This document shows positions 10,023 to 18,531 of a stretch of DNA of 64,000 bases, one piece after another. Every line of letters starts with the position of its first letter. The first letter of the stretch is position 1. The notes beneath the pieces are model-generated. The model did no database searches. It was not told the DNA's origin and saw only the letters and a program-made list of their open reading frames with translations. Position numbers and translations under genes: made by a program. Source of the stretch: Methanococcoides sp. AM1 (GTDB taxonomy: Archaea > Halobacteriota > Methanosarcinia > Methanosarcinales > Methanosarcinaceae); assembly GCF_900774055.1 (NCBI RefSeq), contig NZ_CAAGSW010000004.1:310001-374000 (forward strand), written 5' to 3'.

Positions 10023-10376
10023 ATGGAAATAGAAGAAAAAACTCTTAAACTTATAGGCGATAGCAAGGACGGCGTCTACCAGAACGAACTCTGGAAGATG
10101 CTGGAGATCGACAGTCGCAAATGTTCAAGGGTCATCACCAAGTTGATGAATTCAGACCTGATATACCGTGAGTCTGCAGTCAACAACGGCGCAAGGACCT
10201 ATTTGATCAAAGTAGTCGCACCAGAAGAGGAATCCTATGACCTTCTTCTCGCAGGAGAGATGTTCTCACCCTGCGCAGGTTGCAGATTAGCCTGCCAGCC
10301 TGAGATCTGCGAACTACTATCCACCTGGATCAACCAGATAAAACAGGACGACGAAGACAAAACAGACGAAGAATGA
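10023..10376 (+). CDS. Winged-helix protein with a C-terminal four-cysteine motif
   Basis: The 117-residue protein starts with a winged helix (residues about 5-65: LIGDSKDGVYQNELWKML, then RVITKLMNSDLIYRE). Residues 84-96 carry Cys84, Cys87, Cys91 and Cys96 (CAGCRLACQPEIC), a candidate Fe-S or zinc site, followed by an acidic tail. The combination of winged helix and late Cys cluster recalls the RNA polymerase III subunit RPC34 and its archaeal relatives, but this protein is shorter and the link is only a suggestion. It could equally be a redox-sensing transcription factor. It lies 25 bases after the LSm gene and just before tRNA-Glu. Confidence 0.7.
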   Translation: MEIEEKTLKLIGDSKDGVYQNELWKMLEIDSRKCSRVITKLMNSDLIYRESAVNNGARTYLIKVVAPEEESYDLLLAGEMFSPCAGCRLACQPEICELLSTWINQIKQDDEDKTDEE

Positions 10377-10390
10377 CCCTTCAGCCGAAA

Positions 10391-10400
10391 GCTTTATATT
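10391..10400 (+). promoter_or_regulatory. TATA box of the tRNA-Glu gene
   Basis: GCTTTATATT preceded by CCGAAA (BRE-like purines) lies about 50 bases before the mature tRNA 5' end, a typical archaeal stable-RNA promoter arrangement. It overlaps the end region of the winged-helix gene by position only, 15 bases after its stop. Confidence 0.6.
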
Positions 10401-10447
10401 GCTAACGTACCTACTAGGGTCGCTTCAAGGTAAGCAAAAAACAGCGT

Positions 10448-10525
10448 GCTCCGGTAGTGTAGTCCGGCCAATCATTCCAGCCTTTCGAGCTGAAAACTCG
10501 GGTTCGAATCCCGGCCGGAGCACCA
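10448..10525 (+). tRNA. tRNA-Glu (anticodon TTC)
   Basis: The 5' arm GCTCCGG pairs with CCGGAGC at 10515-10521. The anticodon loop reads CTTTCGA, giving anticodon TTC. The T arm is CTCGGGTTCGAATCCCGG. The discriminator base A and an encoded CCA follow (10523-10525). No intron is seen. A decayed mobile element begins right after its 3' end, which fits tRNA genes as integration sites. Confidence 0.95.
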
Positions 10526-10575
10526 AAACTTTTGTTATGCTCCCTTTTTTCAAGTGTTTTATTTTCTGTTCCCAA

Positions 10576-10947
10576 TCATAATAACCTATTCTCTCCCCTA
10601 AATCCCCAAGGATGCATCAAAAAGCCTTTCTTTCTCACATGTTCCATCCCGACCTCATGACCAACTTCATGCATGAGACGAAGTCTCCAGTTGCCGACTC
10701 TACAAACGATAACTTCCTCACATGAATGTGAACACCAACCCAATGCCAGGAAATGAGGATATCCGGAATCTGTGCGAGAAATCATCTTTCCACGACTCAG
10801 CCCCGATTCCAATGCATTTTTCGTGAGGGTGAATTCTTTACCATCAGCACTGTAGGCCTTCGTACCAACTTTGACAATTGGCAGGGTGACAGAGTAGCCT
10901 TCAATGAGTGGAGTTTCAGAAAGAAGAGAAGATTGAATTTGTGACAT
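10576..10947 (-). CDS. Small metzincin-like protein (HExxHxxGxxH), possibly a truncated archaemetzincin
   Basis: The 123-residue frame has HEVGHEVGMEH at residues 93-103, the full zinc-binding pattern of metzincin proteases, and a Met eight residues further on (GFLMHP) that fits the Met-turn. In archaemetzincins the spacing HC-x4-C-x-M is the same, but here both Cys are replaced (V and F) and the protein ends soon after, so structural zinc binding is lost. The N-terminal half is not recognised. GTG 10962 is an alternative start but it lies inside a palindromic repeat; no clear ribosome site is visible for either. It sits between tRNA-Glu and the first repeat copy and may be a remnant. Confidence 0.5.
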   Translation of the reverse strand: MSQIQSSLLSETPLIEGYSVTLPIVKVGTKAYSADGKEFTLTKNALESGLSRGKMISRTDSGYPHFLALGWCSHSCEEVIVCRVGNWRLRLMHEVGHEVGMEHVRKKGFLMHPWGFRGENRLL

Positions 10948-10987
10948 GAAGGAGGCTGTCACGTCGGATTATAAAAAGGAAAGTTTA
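10921..10987. repeat. Palindromic repeat, copy A
   Basis: A stretch of about 65 bases is repeated at 12803-12869 with few changes, on either side of the PAS kinase gene. It contains the inverted repeat GTGACA...TGTCAC (10941-10962) followed by a TATA-like TTATAAAAAGG. It overlaps the start of the minus-strand metzincin-like gene and could serve as operator and promoter for the kinase gene at 11053. Confidence 0.7.
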
Positions 10988-11052
10988 AAAGAAACAATTT
11001 TTTATAACAATAAAAAGATATATCATAGTATATCTACTGCAAGGGGTCTTGC

Positions 11053-12777
11053 ATGGTTAATGAGTTGAAAATAAACAGGACATTCAGAGAAATTGCCATT
11101 ATTGTGGTTATGACCATTATCGTGACAATAATAGCAAAAATATCTGGCGGAATCCAGATGTTTTGTGAATGGTTTCAAGCACATGAAGTGGTACATGCAC
11201 CCATTTTTGGATTTTTAGTTTTGATGTCCGGTCTTGCAATATATGGCCTCCGTAGCTACAATGAAACTGATCAAGAAATCGGCAGCTACAGGGATGTTAA
11301 ACATTCTCTGCAAGAATCTGAGGAAAAATTCAGAACCATATTTGACAAGGCTAATGATGGGATATATCTGATAGATCTTCATGGTCGTTTCATTGATGTA
11401 AATGCTATAGCATGTAAACAAACGGGTTACAGTCGGGATGAAATGCTGCAAATGACATATAAGGACATGGGCTTTCCTGAAATTGATTACAAAAAACAAG
11501 TGAAAGAATTATACAAGAAAGGATACACCAGTTTCGAGTCAGCTTCTATTCTCAAGAATGGTTCCAATGCTTATGGTCAGATACGTTCTCAAATTATTCA
11601 ATATGGTGGAAAGACAGCAATCCTAAGCATTGCCCGTGACATCACCGAACGCAAGAAGGCTGAGACCGATTTGCAGGAGTCTGAAAGGAAATTCAGAACT
11701 ATATTTGAAAATGCCAATGATGGAATCAGTATAGCAGGCATAGAGGGTCACTTTTGGGACGTTAATCAGAAATTTTGTGAACTTCTGGGGTACAGCCGGG
11801 ATGAACTGCTGCAGATGAAGATGTGGGACCTGGAACCTCACGAACAGATAGAAGAATCACTGGAACGAATGAAGGAATTACGCAAGCAAGGATATGCTAT
11901 CTTTGAGACAGTTGGCGTTTGTAAGGGTGGTTCCACCATACCAATTGAGTTGAGTATCCGGATAATTAAATATGAAGAAAAGCCGGCTTTACTATGTGTT
12001 GTTCGTGACATCACCGAACGCAAGAAGACAGAGAAAGCGATAATCAATGCCAAAATTACTGCCGAAAATGCTAATCGGGTCAAGACTGAATTTATCACAA
12101 ATATGAGCCATGAGCTAAGAACACCTTTAAACTCAATTATTGGTTTTTCGGATATACTTTTGAATGAGAACTCTGGTCCCTTGAATGAAAAACAGAAGAG
12201 ATACATATCCAATGCTCATAAAAGTGGAAAGCATCTTTTGAATCTCATCAACGACATCCTATCCATCTCAAACATCGAAAGCGGTAAGATGGATCTTCAT
12301 ATTAATGAATTCTTTGTATCCGATGCTATTGATGAAGTAGAAGCATTGATGATGCCTATTGCATCAGAGAAGGAAATTGACCTGACATGTAACATCGACA
12401 TTGAAGTGCCTACCATTAAAGCAGACATGATAAAATTCAAGCAGATTCTTTACAACCTCGTGAGCAATGCCATTAAGTTCACAGATCAAGGTGGATCAGT
12501 GACAATCGGAGGAAAAATATCAGAGGACTTTGTGCATATTTCTGTAAAGGACACTGGCATCGGTATTTCACCAGAGGATCGGGATAAACTGTTCAAGCCT
12601 TTCTTTCAGGTGGATTCTTCAACTGCCAGAGAATATGGAGGCACCGGTCTTGGCCTTGCACTTGTCAAGAAATTTGTTGAAATGCATGGTGGTGAGGTTT
12701 GGGTTGAAAGCAATGTGGGAGAAGGCAGTACGTTTACTTTTAGTATACCAATCAATCAGGGAATATCCGAAGTTTAA
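11053..12777 (+). CDS. Membrane PAS-PAS sensor histidine kinase
   Basis: The 574-residue protein has two membrane segments (about residues 13-31 and 49-66), two PAS domains (about 88-200 and 210-325, both ending in DITERKK), a HisKA domain with phospho-acceptor His353 in MSHELRTPLNSIIGF, and an HATPase domain with DTGIGI, YGGTGLGLALVK and GSTFTF boxes. It appears complete. It would sense an unknown signal and phosphorylate a response regulator; none is adjacent. It lies between two copies of a palindromic repeat within a region of decayed genes. The ATG is preceded by AAGGGGTC. Confidence 0.9.
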   Translation: MVNELKINRTFREIAIIVVMTIIVTIIAKISGGIQMFCEWFQAHEVVHAPIFGFLVLMSGLAIYGLRSYNETDQEIGSYRDVKHSLQESEEKFRTIFDKANDGIYLIDLHGRFIDVNAIACKQTGYSRDEMLQMTYKDMGFPEIDYKKQVKELYKKGYTSFESASILKNGSNAYGQIRSQIIQYGGKTAILSIARDITERKKAETDLQESERKFRTIFENANDGISIAGIEGHFWDVNQKFCELLGYSRDELLQMKMWDLEPHEQIEESLERMKELRKQGYAIFETVGVCKGGSTIPIELSIRIIKYEEKPALLCVVRDITERKKTEKAIINAKITAENANRVKTEFITNMSHELRTPLNSIIGFSDILLNENSGPLNEKQKRYISNAHKSGKHLLNLINDILSISNIESGKMDLHINEFFVSDAIDEVEALMMPIASEKEIDLTCNIDIEVPTIKADMIKFKQILYNLVSNAIKFTDQGGSVTIGGKISEDFVHISVKDTGIGISPEDRDKLFKPFFQVDSSTAREYGGTGLGLALVKKFVEMHGGEVWVESNVGEGSTFTFSIPINQGISEV

Positions 12778-12802
12778 CTTGACTATTTAATACGGACTCT
12801 AC

Positions 12803-12869
12803 AAGAGAAGTAGATTGAATTTGTGACATGAAGTAGGATGTCACGTCGGGTTATAAAAAGGAAAGTTAA
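12803..12869. repeat. Palindromic repeat, copy B
   Basis: Second copy of the repeat at 10921-10987, in the same orientation, with the inverted repeat GTGACA...TGTCAC at 12823-12844 and the same TTATAAAAAGGAAAGTT. It includes the first codons of the metzincin-like gene (MSQIQS in the minus frame) but not the rest, so it looks like a duplicated fragment. Confidence 0.7.
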
Positions 12870-13240
12870 AAAAAGATAGTAGCCAACGGAATAATGACAA
12901 AAACGTTGACGAGCATTCCTGAAGCTGCCACACCGGTGTTAAAAGAGCTCAAGCAACTGTGATGCTTTTATTACACCATTTACAACCGTGTATGTAACGC
13001 TGTTCACAATGCCCACTGGTTCGATAACAATTTCACCGTTGTCTCTTGCATCAATAGACGCTTTTAGTGGATGATCCGAATCAATAATGGTTCTTACAGT
13101 ATCTTCACTTGCCACTACAATCATGGTTGCATCAAATTCTGTATTTTCATCGACTTCCTCCGTTTGCTAAAGTAAAACATTGTAACAATGTAATATTTTA
13201 TTACTACTATAGATAAAGTTTATCATACTATTTTAAAAAT
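12870..13240. other. Region of short, probably decayed frames
   Basis: Two short frames occur. On the plus strand ATG 12894 opens a 22-codon frame. On the minus strand 12939-13124 encodes 61 residues (MIVVASEDTVRTII...) with no recognised relatives and no clear ribosome site. Neither can be assigned. The stretch lies between repeat copy B and a terminase remnant and is probably part of the same decayed element. Confidence 0.3.
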
Positions 13241-13423
13241 TTAAATTCTAACCCCACCACTCACACCGAATCCCCCACTAAAACGAGGAATCGGGGTACC
13301 AGGCTTCTCCGGAGGAAGTAACTCAGTTAGTGCCCACACCAGTGCGTCGACTCTGTCAGGCGACTTTCCATCTCCCGGAATCCATTCGCACATCTGGTCC
13401 TCAAGTACCGGGAATGTACCCAC
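13241..13423 (-). pseudogene. Remnant of a phage terminase large subunit (C-terminus)
   Basis: The 60-residue frame reads GTFPVLEDQMCEWIPGDGKS followed by PDRVDALVWALTELL, the characteristic last part of the nuclease domain of tailed-phage terminase large subunits, which cut and package DNA. An in-frame stop closes it upstream and no other part of the gene remains, so it is a fragment. It indicates that a tailed virus or provirus once occupied the region after tRNA-Glu. Confidence 0.75.
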
Positions 13424-13962
13424 ATGACTTTTTCAAGTCGTTTATTTATTTCAATCTGGGTATCTTCGATTAACTGGAATGATCTTATAAAAAACAATGA
13501 GGCATATTAACTTGAGAAGAATTGCAAATTTTGTGCTCAAATTGCCGATAAAAATATTTTGTTATTATAAATGAAAAAGTTAGTTATGTATGTTAATTAT
13601 GGATAATATGTTAATATTATGGATATTGTATAGATAAGTATCATATATATGTCAATAAACCAATAAAGGGAAAAGACATCGAAAACTAGGATAATTTATC
13701 AACTTCCGGATATCTCCTCTTTGATAAAGTAATACTCTCTGAATTTATCATTCCCAAAATTTGATATATTTCATTTCCAAATGTAATTTATTGCTTCCGG
13801 TCGCTGAGAACAGCAAAATAACTACTTTGTTATTGAGATTCGGTATGATTTATTAGTGTTAAGCTAAAAAGAATATGTCGGGATCAATTCATACAACTAT
13901 AGAATAGAGGAGTAAATTGTGGCGGATACGTATGTAATGATTGATATTAAGAGGATAATATC
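13424..13962. other. AT-rich region without genes
   Basis: About 540 bases with very high A+T and no frame longer than a few dozen codons. Its position between a terminase remnant and an unusual large gene suggests leftover DNA of a decayed element. GAGGAGTAAATTG (13910) and AAGAGGATAATATCATG (13950) are ribosome-site-like; the latter serves the next gene. Confidence 0.4.
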
Positions 13963-15528
13963 ATGAAGAACGAACTTGGTATGGAAGTTCCCCCATCTGT
14001 ATGCGAAAAAGCAAAAGAAAAGGGATGTCACCAGGGAGTTAAATACGTTTATATGGATGGAGACTACGGGGGTAAGCTTCCAGCATCAACTATAGGTGGT
14101 AAAAAAGCTACACGCTTTTGGAACATCAATAGTGCAAATGCCAATAAAGTCAATTTGGGATCTGGGTGGGTTGCATTTACATCGCCTTCTGATGGTGGTG
14201 TGAACATTTTGGGAGATGAAAATGGAAAGCAAAACATTGATCCTGATCTTTATTTTTATTCTTCTTCTTCTTCTTCTTCTGATAAAAATGAACCGAATAT
14301 TCTGGAATCCCTGAGCTCGAAAGCTACAGATTTCGAGAGGAAACTTCACGAAGCAACAAAGATGTGGAAAGAAAAAGAAGAGGAAAAAAGAAATCATCTT
14401 GAAGAAGAGAAATTGCTGAAAAAATGGGATGAGGCAGAAAGAAAGCAACTTGAAGAAGAGAAGTTCCGGAAAGAGAAGGAAGAGGCGGCAAGAAAGCAAC
14501 TTGAAGAAGAGAAGTTCCGGAAAGAGAAGGAAAAGGTAGCAAGAAAGCAGCGTGAAGAAGAGGAATTACGGAAAGAGCAGGAAGGGGCAAAGAAAAAACG
14601 GCAGAAACCTGTGAAAGCCCGGAAATCGAGGAAAGGTGCCCTGATCAAGTGGGTAGGTATCATAATAGCAGCCTGGTTGTTTGTAAGTTTAGTTGCTATT
14701 CCTTTTACTGATAATTCGGAGGGTATATCACCTCAGGATCTGGGGATCTTAAATACGGCTCAAACTGTTATCGCAACTGAAAATGTTAATGATAATGCTG
14801 TCAAAAACGAAGAGGTCATAAGAGCACAGGAGCTGCCCAAGAACTATACCAACTCTATTGGAATGAAGTTTGTGCTTATCCCTAAGGGTGAGTTCATGAT
14901 GGGGTCCCCTAATGATGAGGAAGGCAGGTATTATGATAGGGAAGGGCCTATCCACGAAGTGACCATCGAAAAAGATTATTATCTCGGCAAATACGTGGTT
15001 ACCCAGGAGCAATGGGCTATGGTTATGGGTAGTAATCCCTCTTACTCCACAGGAGATCATCGGCCGGTTGAAAGTATATCATGGGATGAGGTACAGGAAT
15101 TCATTAAAAAATTGAACTCAATGGAAGGTACAGATAAATATCGACTGCCATCTGAAGCAGAGTGGGAATATGCCTGTAGGGCAGGTACAACAACCAGATA
15201 TTACTTCGGGGACAATGAATCCAACTTGCATGAGTATGCGTGGCACACTGGAGACATTTATTCAGTAGGGCACCTGAAACCCAATAGCTGGGGTTTGTAT
15301 GATATGCATGGCAATGTCTATGAATTTGTTCAGGATGAATGGCATCCTGATTATGAAGGTGCTCCAGAGGTTGGAAGTGCCTGGGAGGAGGGTATTTCTG
15401 ATTTTAGAACCCTGAGGAGTGGTAGCTTGAACGCAGATCCCAGCACTTGCCGTTCTGCGAGCCGTACATCTATTGAGCCCGATTTACGTCTTAACACCGT
15501 AGGATTCCGTCTTGTTATGGACGTGTGA
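13963..15528 (+). CDS. Membrane-anchored coiled-coil protein with SUMF1 (formylglycine-generating enzyme-like) domain
   Basis: The 521-residue protein has four parts. Residues 1-98 are an unrecognised domain. Residues 100-106 are seven serines encoded by (TCT)7. Residues about 117-212 form a charged coiled coil containing three 17-residue repeats (159-209; type ARKQLEEEKFRKEKEEA). One membrane segment follows at about 229-248. Residues about 293-520 form an SUMF1/FGE-sulfatase domain (GMKFVLIPKGEFMMGS, RLPSEAEWEYACRAGT, WGLYDMHGNVYEFVQDEW, GFRLVM). The usual FGE active-site Cys pair is not apparent, so a binding or scaffold role is more likely than sulfatase activation. A ribosome site AGAGGA precedes ATG 13963. 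Both neighbours are non-coding. Confidence 0.8.
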   Translation: MKNELGMEVPPSVCEKAKEKGCHQGVKYVYMDGDYGGKLPASTIGGKKATRFWNINSANANKVNLGSGWVAFTSPSDGGVNILGDENGKQNIDPDLYFYSSSSSSSDKNEPNILESLSSKATDFERKLHEATKMWKEKEEEKRNHLEEEKLLKKWDEAERKQLEEEKFRKEKEEAARKQLEEEKFRKEKEKVARKQREEEELRKEQEGAKKKRQKPVKARKSRKGALIKWVGIIIAAWLFVSLVAIPFTDNSEGISPQDLGILNTAQTVIATENVNDNAVKNEEVIRAQELPKNYTNSIGMKFVLIPKGEFMMGSPNDEEGRYYDREGPIHEVTIEKDYYLGKYVVTQEQWAMVMGSNPSYSTGDHRPVESISWDEVQEFIKKLNSMEGTDKYRLPSEAEWEYACRAGTTTRYYFGDNESNLHEYAWHTGDIYSVGHLKPNSWGLYDMHGNVYEFVQDEWHPDYEGAPEVGSAWEEGISDFRTLRSGSLNADPSTCRSASRTSIEPDLRLNTVGFRLVMDV

Positions 15529-16058
15529 TATTTACTGTGGTAAGAAAGGAAACATATGATCGATGATATGGAAAATGAAAGTGATACTTTAAGAGGAATT
15601 GATAATTAAAAGGAAGAGGATCTTAAAGTCTGAAGATGTTGTTGATCGAATGGGAACGGAAGTTGGTATACTTATGAACGTTTTCTATCATGAACATCAT
15701 ATATCTATTAAACATATCGAATTTTAATAAAATATGCACTTAGAAATAAAAACAACTTTTTTAAAATTGTTAGCAAATTAATTGAGATCGTTCGGTTTTT
15801 TGAAGATACCTATATCCCCGATTTGTTGTGCAAGATGTATGAATTGAACCTCCGGGATCAAAGACTATGTTGACACTGGCAACGTGATCGAGGATCATGT
15901 TCTTGTCGTAATTTGTTATCTGGCAGGTCATCGATAGCATTTTCTTTAAAGTAATTCCTGCAAAACCATCTGAAAAACTCCCTACATCACTTCCAAACAA
16001 TAATAAATACTTGAACTTAACATATCATATATTTAGATTATCTGTGGGAGATAGGGAT
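15529..16058. other. Intergenic region before cdc48
   Basis: No supported gene. A minus-strand frame at 15770-16000 (76 codons) opens with TTG and has no recognised domain. The part next to cdc48 holds a TATA-like ACATATCATATATT (about 16019-16032) and a GGGAG ribosome site at 16046-16050. Confidence 0.4.
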
Positions 16059-18353
16059 ATGCCAGCAATTGTAGAAAAAAACAATTCGAACGGGGTTAGT
16101 ATTAAATTAAAAGTAGCAGAGGCATCACAGGAAGATGTGGGTAAAGGCATTGTGCGTATCGATCCGGCACAGAGGGAAAAGATCGATGTCGGAGAGTATG
16201 AGGTTGTACAGATCGAGGGCGGACGTCAAACATCAGCACTTGCGATAAATACTGATCCTGCAGACGTCGGGCTTGATGTCATCCGAATGGATGGTCTTGT
16301 GCGTGCCAATGCAAAGATCAGCATTGGAGATTATGTCGAGGTCAGGAAGGCAGAGTGGAAGGAAGCACTTAGTGTCACTCTTGCACCTGTGAGCAAAGGT
16401 ATGCACATTTCAGCCTCAAGTGAGATCCTGACATCCGTTTTCAGGAACAGGACCGTATCAAAAGGGGATTTTATCTCCACTACACATTTCAAGAGATCAA
16501 AGGAAAGCCCTGCCAGGAGCATGATGCTCGAGGATATGTTCAGCGATCTCTTTGATTACTCGTTCGGCCTGGGCGAGATCAAAATGCAGGTAGTCTCAAC
16601 ATCCCCAAAGGGCATTGTCAAGATCACTGATGTCACAGAACTTCAGCTGCTACCCGAAGCTATAGAGCTCCCGCCAGAGCAATCGATCCCTACTGTAATG
16701 TATGAGGACCTTGGAGGCATCAAGCCAGCAATAGCTAAAGTAAGGGAAATGATCGAGTTACCGTTAAAGCACCCGGAGCTATTTGACCGGTTGGGCATCG
16801 AACCACCGAGGGGCGTATTGCTTCACGGCCCGCCCGGGACCGGCAAGACCATGCTGGCAAGAGCAGTTGCCAATGAATCCGATGCTTATTTCGTTTCCAT
16901 TAACGGTCCCGAGATAATGTCCAAATACTATGGCGAGTCCGAACATCAGATACGCGAGATATTCGATGATGCCGAAAAGAATGCACCTGCAATCATATTC
17001 CTTGACGAGATCGATTCCATCGCACCAAAAAGGGCAGAAGTTACCGGAGAGGTCGAAAGAAGAGTAGTCTCACAGCTTCTTTCATTGATGGACGGCCTCA
17101 AGGAACGTAAGAATGTCATCGTCATTGGTGCAACCAACCGTCCGGAAGCCCTGGATATGGCCCTGCGCCGTCCCGGAAGGTTCGATCGTGAGATAGTGCT
17201 ACATGTGCCTGATCAGGATGGGCGGCTGGAAATATTCCAGATACACACCCGCGCAATGCCACTTGCAGATGATGTGGACCTTAAGGCACTGGCTGAGACC
17301 ACTTATGGTTTTGTGGGAGCGGACATTGCAGCACTTTGTCGTGAAGCGGCAATGAGCTCGCTCAGAAAGGTCCTTCCCCAGATCAACCTTGAAGAAGAAC
17401 ACATCCCTGCAGACATCCTTGAAAAGCTGACTGTCACCTCCGAAAATTTCAAGGTGGCACAGAAAGATGTGGAGCCCTCCGCCATGCGTGAGATCATGAT
17501 AGAGACACCAAATGTTGGATGGAACGATGTAGGAGGACTGGAAGATGTTAAGGAACTGCTCAAGGAAGCTGTTGAATGGCCTCTTAAAAATCCGGAATCG
17601 TTCCAGCGTATCGGCGTGGAAGCTCCAAAGGGAGTATTGCTGTATGGCCCTCCAGGAACCGGTAAGACCATGCTGGCAAAAGCCATCGCCCATGAATCTA
17701 ATGCTAATTTTATAACCTCAAAGGGAAGTGACCTTCTTTCAAAATGGTATGGGGAATCTGAAAAGCACATCTCGGAGATGTTCTCCCGTGCACGTCAGGT
17801 AGCACCATCCATCATTTTCCTTGATGAGCTTGATGCACTTGCACCCATACGCGGAGGAGCAATGGGAGAACCTCAGGTTACCGAACGTATCGTGAACCAG
17901 TTACTCTCAGAGCTTGATGGACTTGAAGAGCTCCATGGCGTTGTGATAGTAGGTGCTACGAACAGACCTGACATCATTGATCCGGCACTTCTTCGCCCGG
18001 GAAGATTTGATGAGCTTATACTTGTTCCCGTGCCTGATCTGCCCACCCGGCGCAAGATCTTTTCAGTCCATACCAAAAAGATGTCACTTGCAAGTGATGT
18101 AAATATAGATGAACTCGTGACTTCAACAGACAAGTACACCGGAGCTGATGTTGCTGCGGTCTGTAAAAAAGCAGGACGCTTTGCCCTTCGTGAAGACCTA
18201 ATGGCAAAAGAGGTCTCACAGAAGCATTTCCTGAAGGCCATCGCTGAAACAGGAACATCGGTCACTTCTGACACCATGAAATATTACGAGGATCTTAAGG
18301 GCGACCTTAAGACAAAGAGATCCAGAGAGATAGAGAGCCCAGTCTATGGCTGA
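16059..18353 (+). CDS. Cdc48/VAT-type AAA ATPase with two ATPase domains
   Basis: The 764-residue protein is an archaeal Cdc48/VAT homologue, a hexameric unfoldase that extracts or unfolds proteins for the proteasome. The N-terminal double-psi barrel domain (about 1-185) is followed by D1 with Walker A GPPGTGKT (near residue 260) and Walker [13 protein letters not shown], and D2 with a second GPPGTGKT (near 533) and [12 protein letters not shown]. Both domains keep arginine-finger regions (RRPGRFD, LRPGRFD). ATG 16059 is chosen because GGGAG precedes it; the frame upstream to 16011 lacks domain similarity. The protein appears complete and active. Confidence 0.95.
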   Translation: MPAIVEKNNSNGVSIKLKVAEASQEDVGKGIVRIDPAQREKIDVGEYEVVQIEGGRQTSALAINTDPADVGLDVIRMDGLVRANAKISIGDYVEVRKAEWKEALSVTLAPVSKGMHISASSEILTSVFRNRTVSKGDFISTTHFKRSKESPARSMMLEDMFSDLFDYSFGLGEIKMQVVSTSPKGIVKITDVTELQLLPEAIELPPEQSIPTVMYEDLGGIKPAIAKVREMIELPLKHPELFDRLGIEPPRGVLLHGPPGTGKTMLARAVANESDAYFVSINGPEIMSKYYGESEHQIREIFDDAEKNAPAIIFLDEIDSIAPKRAEVTGEVERRVVSQLLSLMDGLKERKNVIVIGATNRPEALDMALRRPGRFDREIVLHVPDQDGRLEIFQIHTRAMPLADDVDLKALAETTYGFVGADIAALCREAAMSSLRKVLPQINLEEEHIPADILEKLTVTSENFKVAQKDVEPSAMREIMIETPNVGWNDVGGLEDVKELLKEAVEWPLKNPESFQRIGVEAPKGVLLYGPPGTGKTMLAKAIAHESNANFITSKGSDLLSKWYGESEKHISEMFSRARQVAPSIIFLDELDALAPIRGGAMGEPQVTERIVNQLLSELDGLEELHGVVIVGATNRPDIIDPALLRPGRFDELILVPVPDLPTRRKIFSVHTKKMSLASDVNIDELVTSTDKYTGADVAAVCKKAGRFALREDLMAKEVSQKHFLKAIAETGTSVTSDTMKYYEDLKGDLKTKRSREIESPVYG

Positions 18354-18433
18354 TATATAAGGAACATCAGTTCAGGTTATAAGTTCTAAGAACAATGAAC
18401 TATTATACCTATTGGGAATTTCCATGGGCTCAC

Positions 18434-18464
18434 TGCCAGTCCGAATATCGATAGAGTACTGGCA
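18434..18464. promoter_or_regulatory. Inverted repeat between cdc48 and gdhA
   Basis: TGCCAGT (18434-18440) and ACTGGCA (18458-18464) form a perfect 7-bp inverted repeat with a 17-base loop. It lies 70 bases before the gdhA start and 80 after the cdc48 stop. It could be an operator of gdhA or an RNA hairpin; no T tract follows. Confidence 0.4.
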
Positions 18465-18531
18465 AGTTCATTTTGATAAAGAAAAACGGTTACTCGAATA
18501 TTAGCATAAGGGAAGATCAGGAAGTGCAATT

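Noticed and set aside
10399-10581. Frame spanning tRNA-Glu
   Set aside because: It reads through the tRNA gene and has no protein-like features.
12939-13124. 61-codon minus-strand frame
   Set aside because: No recognised family or ribosome site; kept only as a note in the region entry.
14086-14663. Antisense frames opposite the coiled-coil gene
   Set aside because: They are Ser/Phe/Leu-rich shadows of the Lys/Glu repeats and the TCT run.
15770-16000. 76-codon minus-strand frame before cdc48
   Set aside because: TTG start, no ribosome site and no recognised domain.
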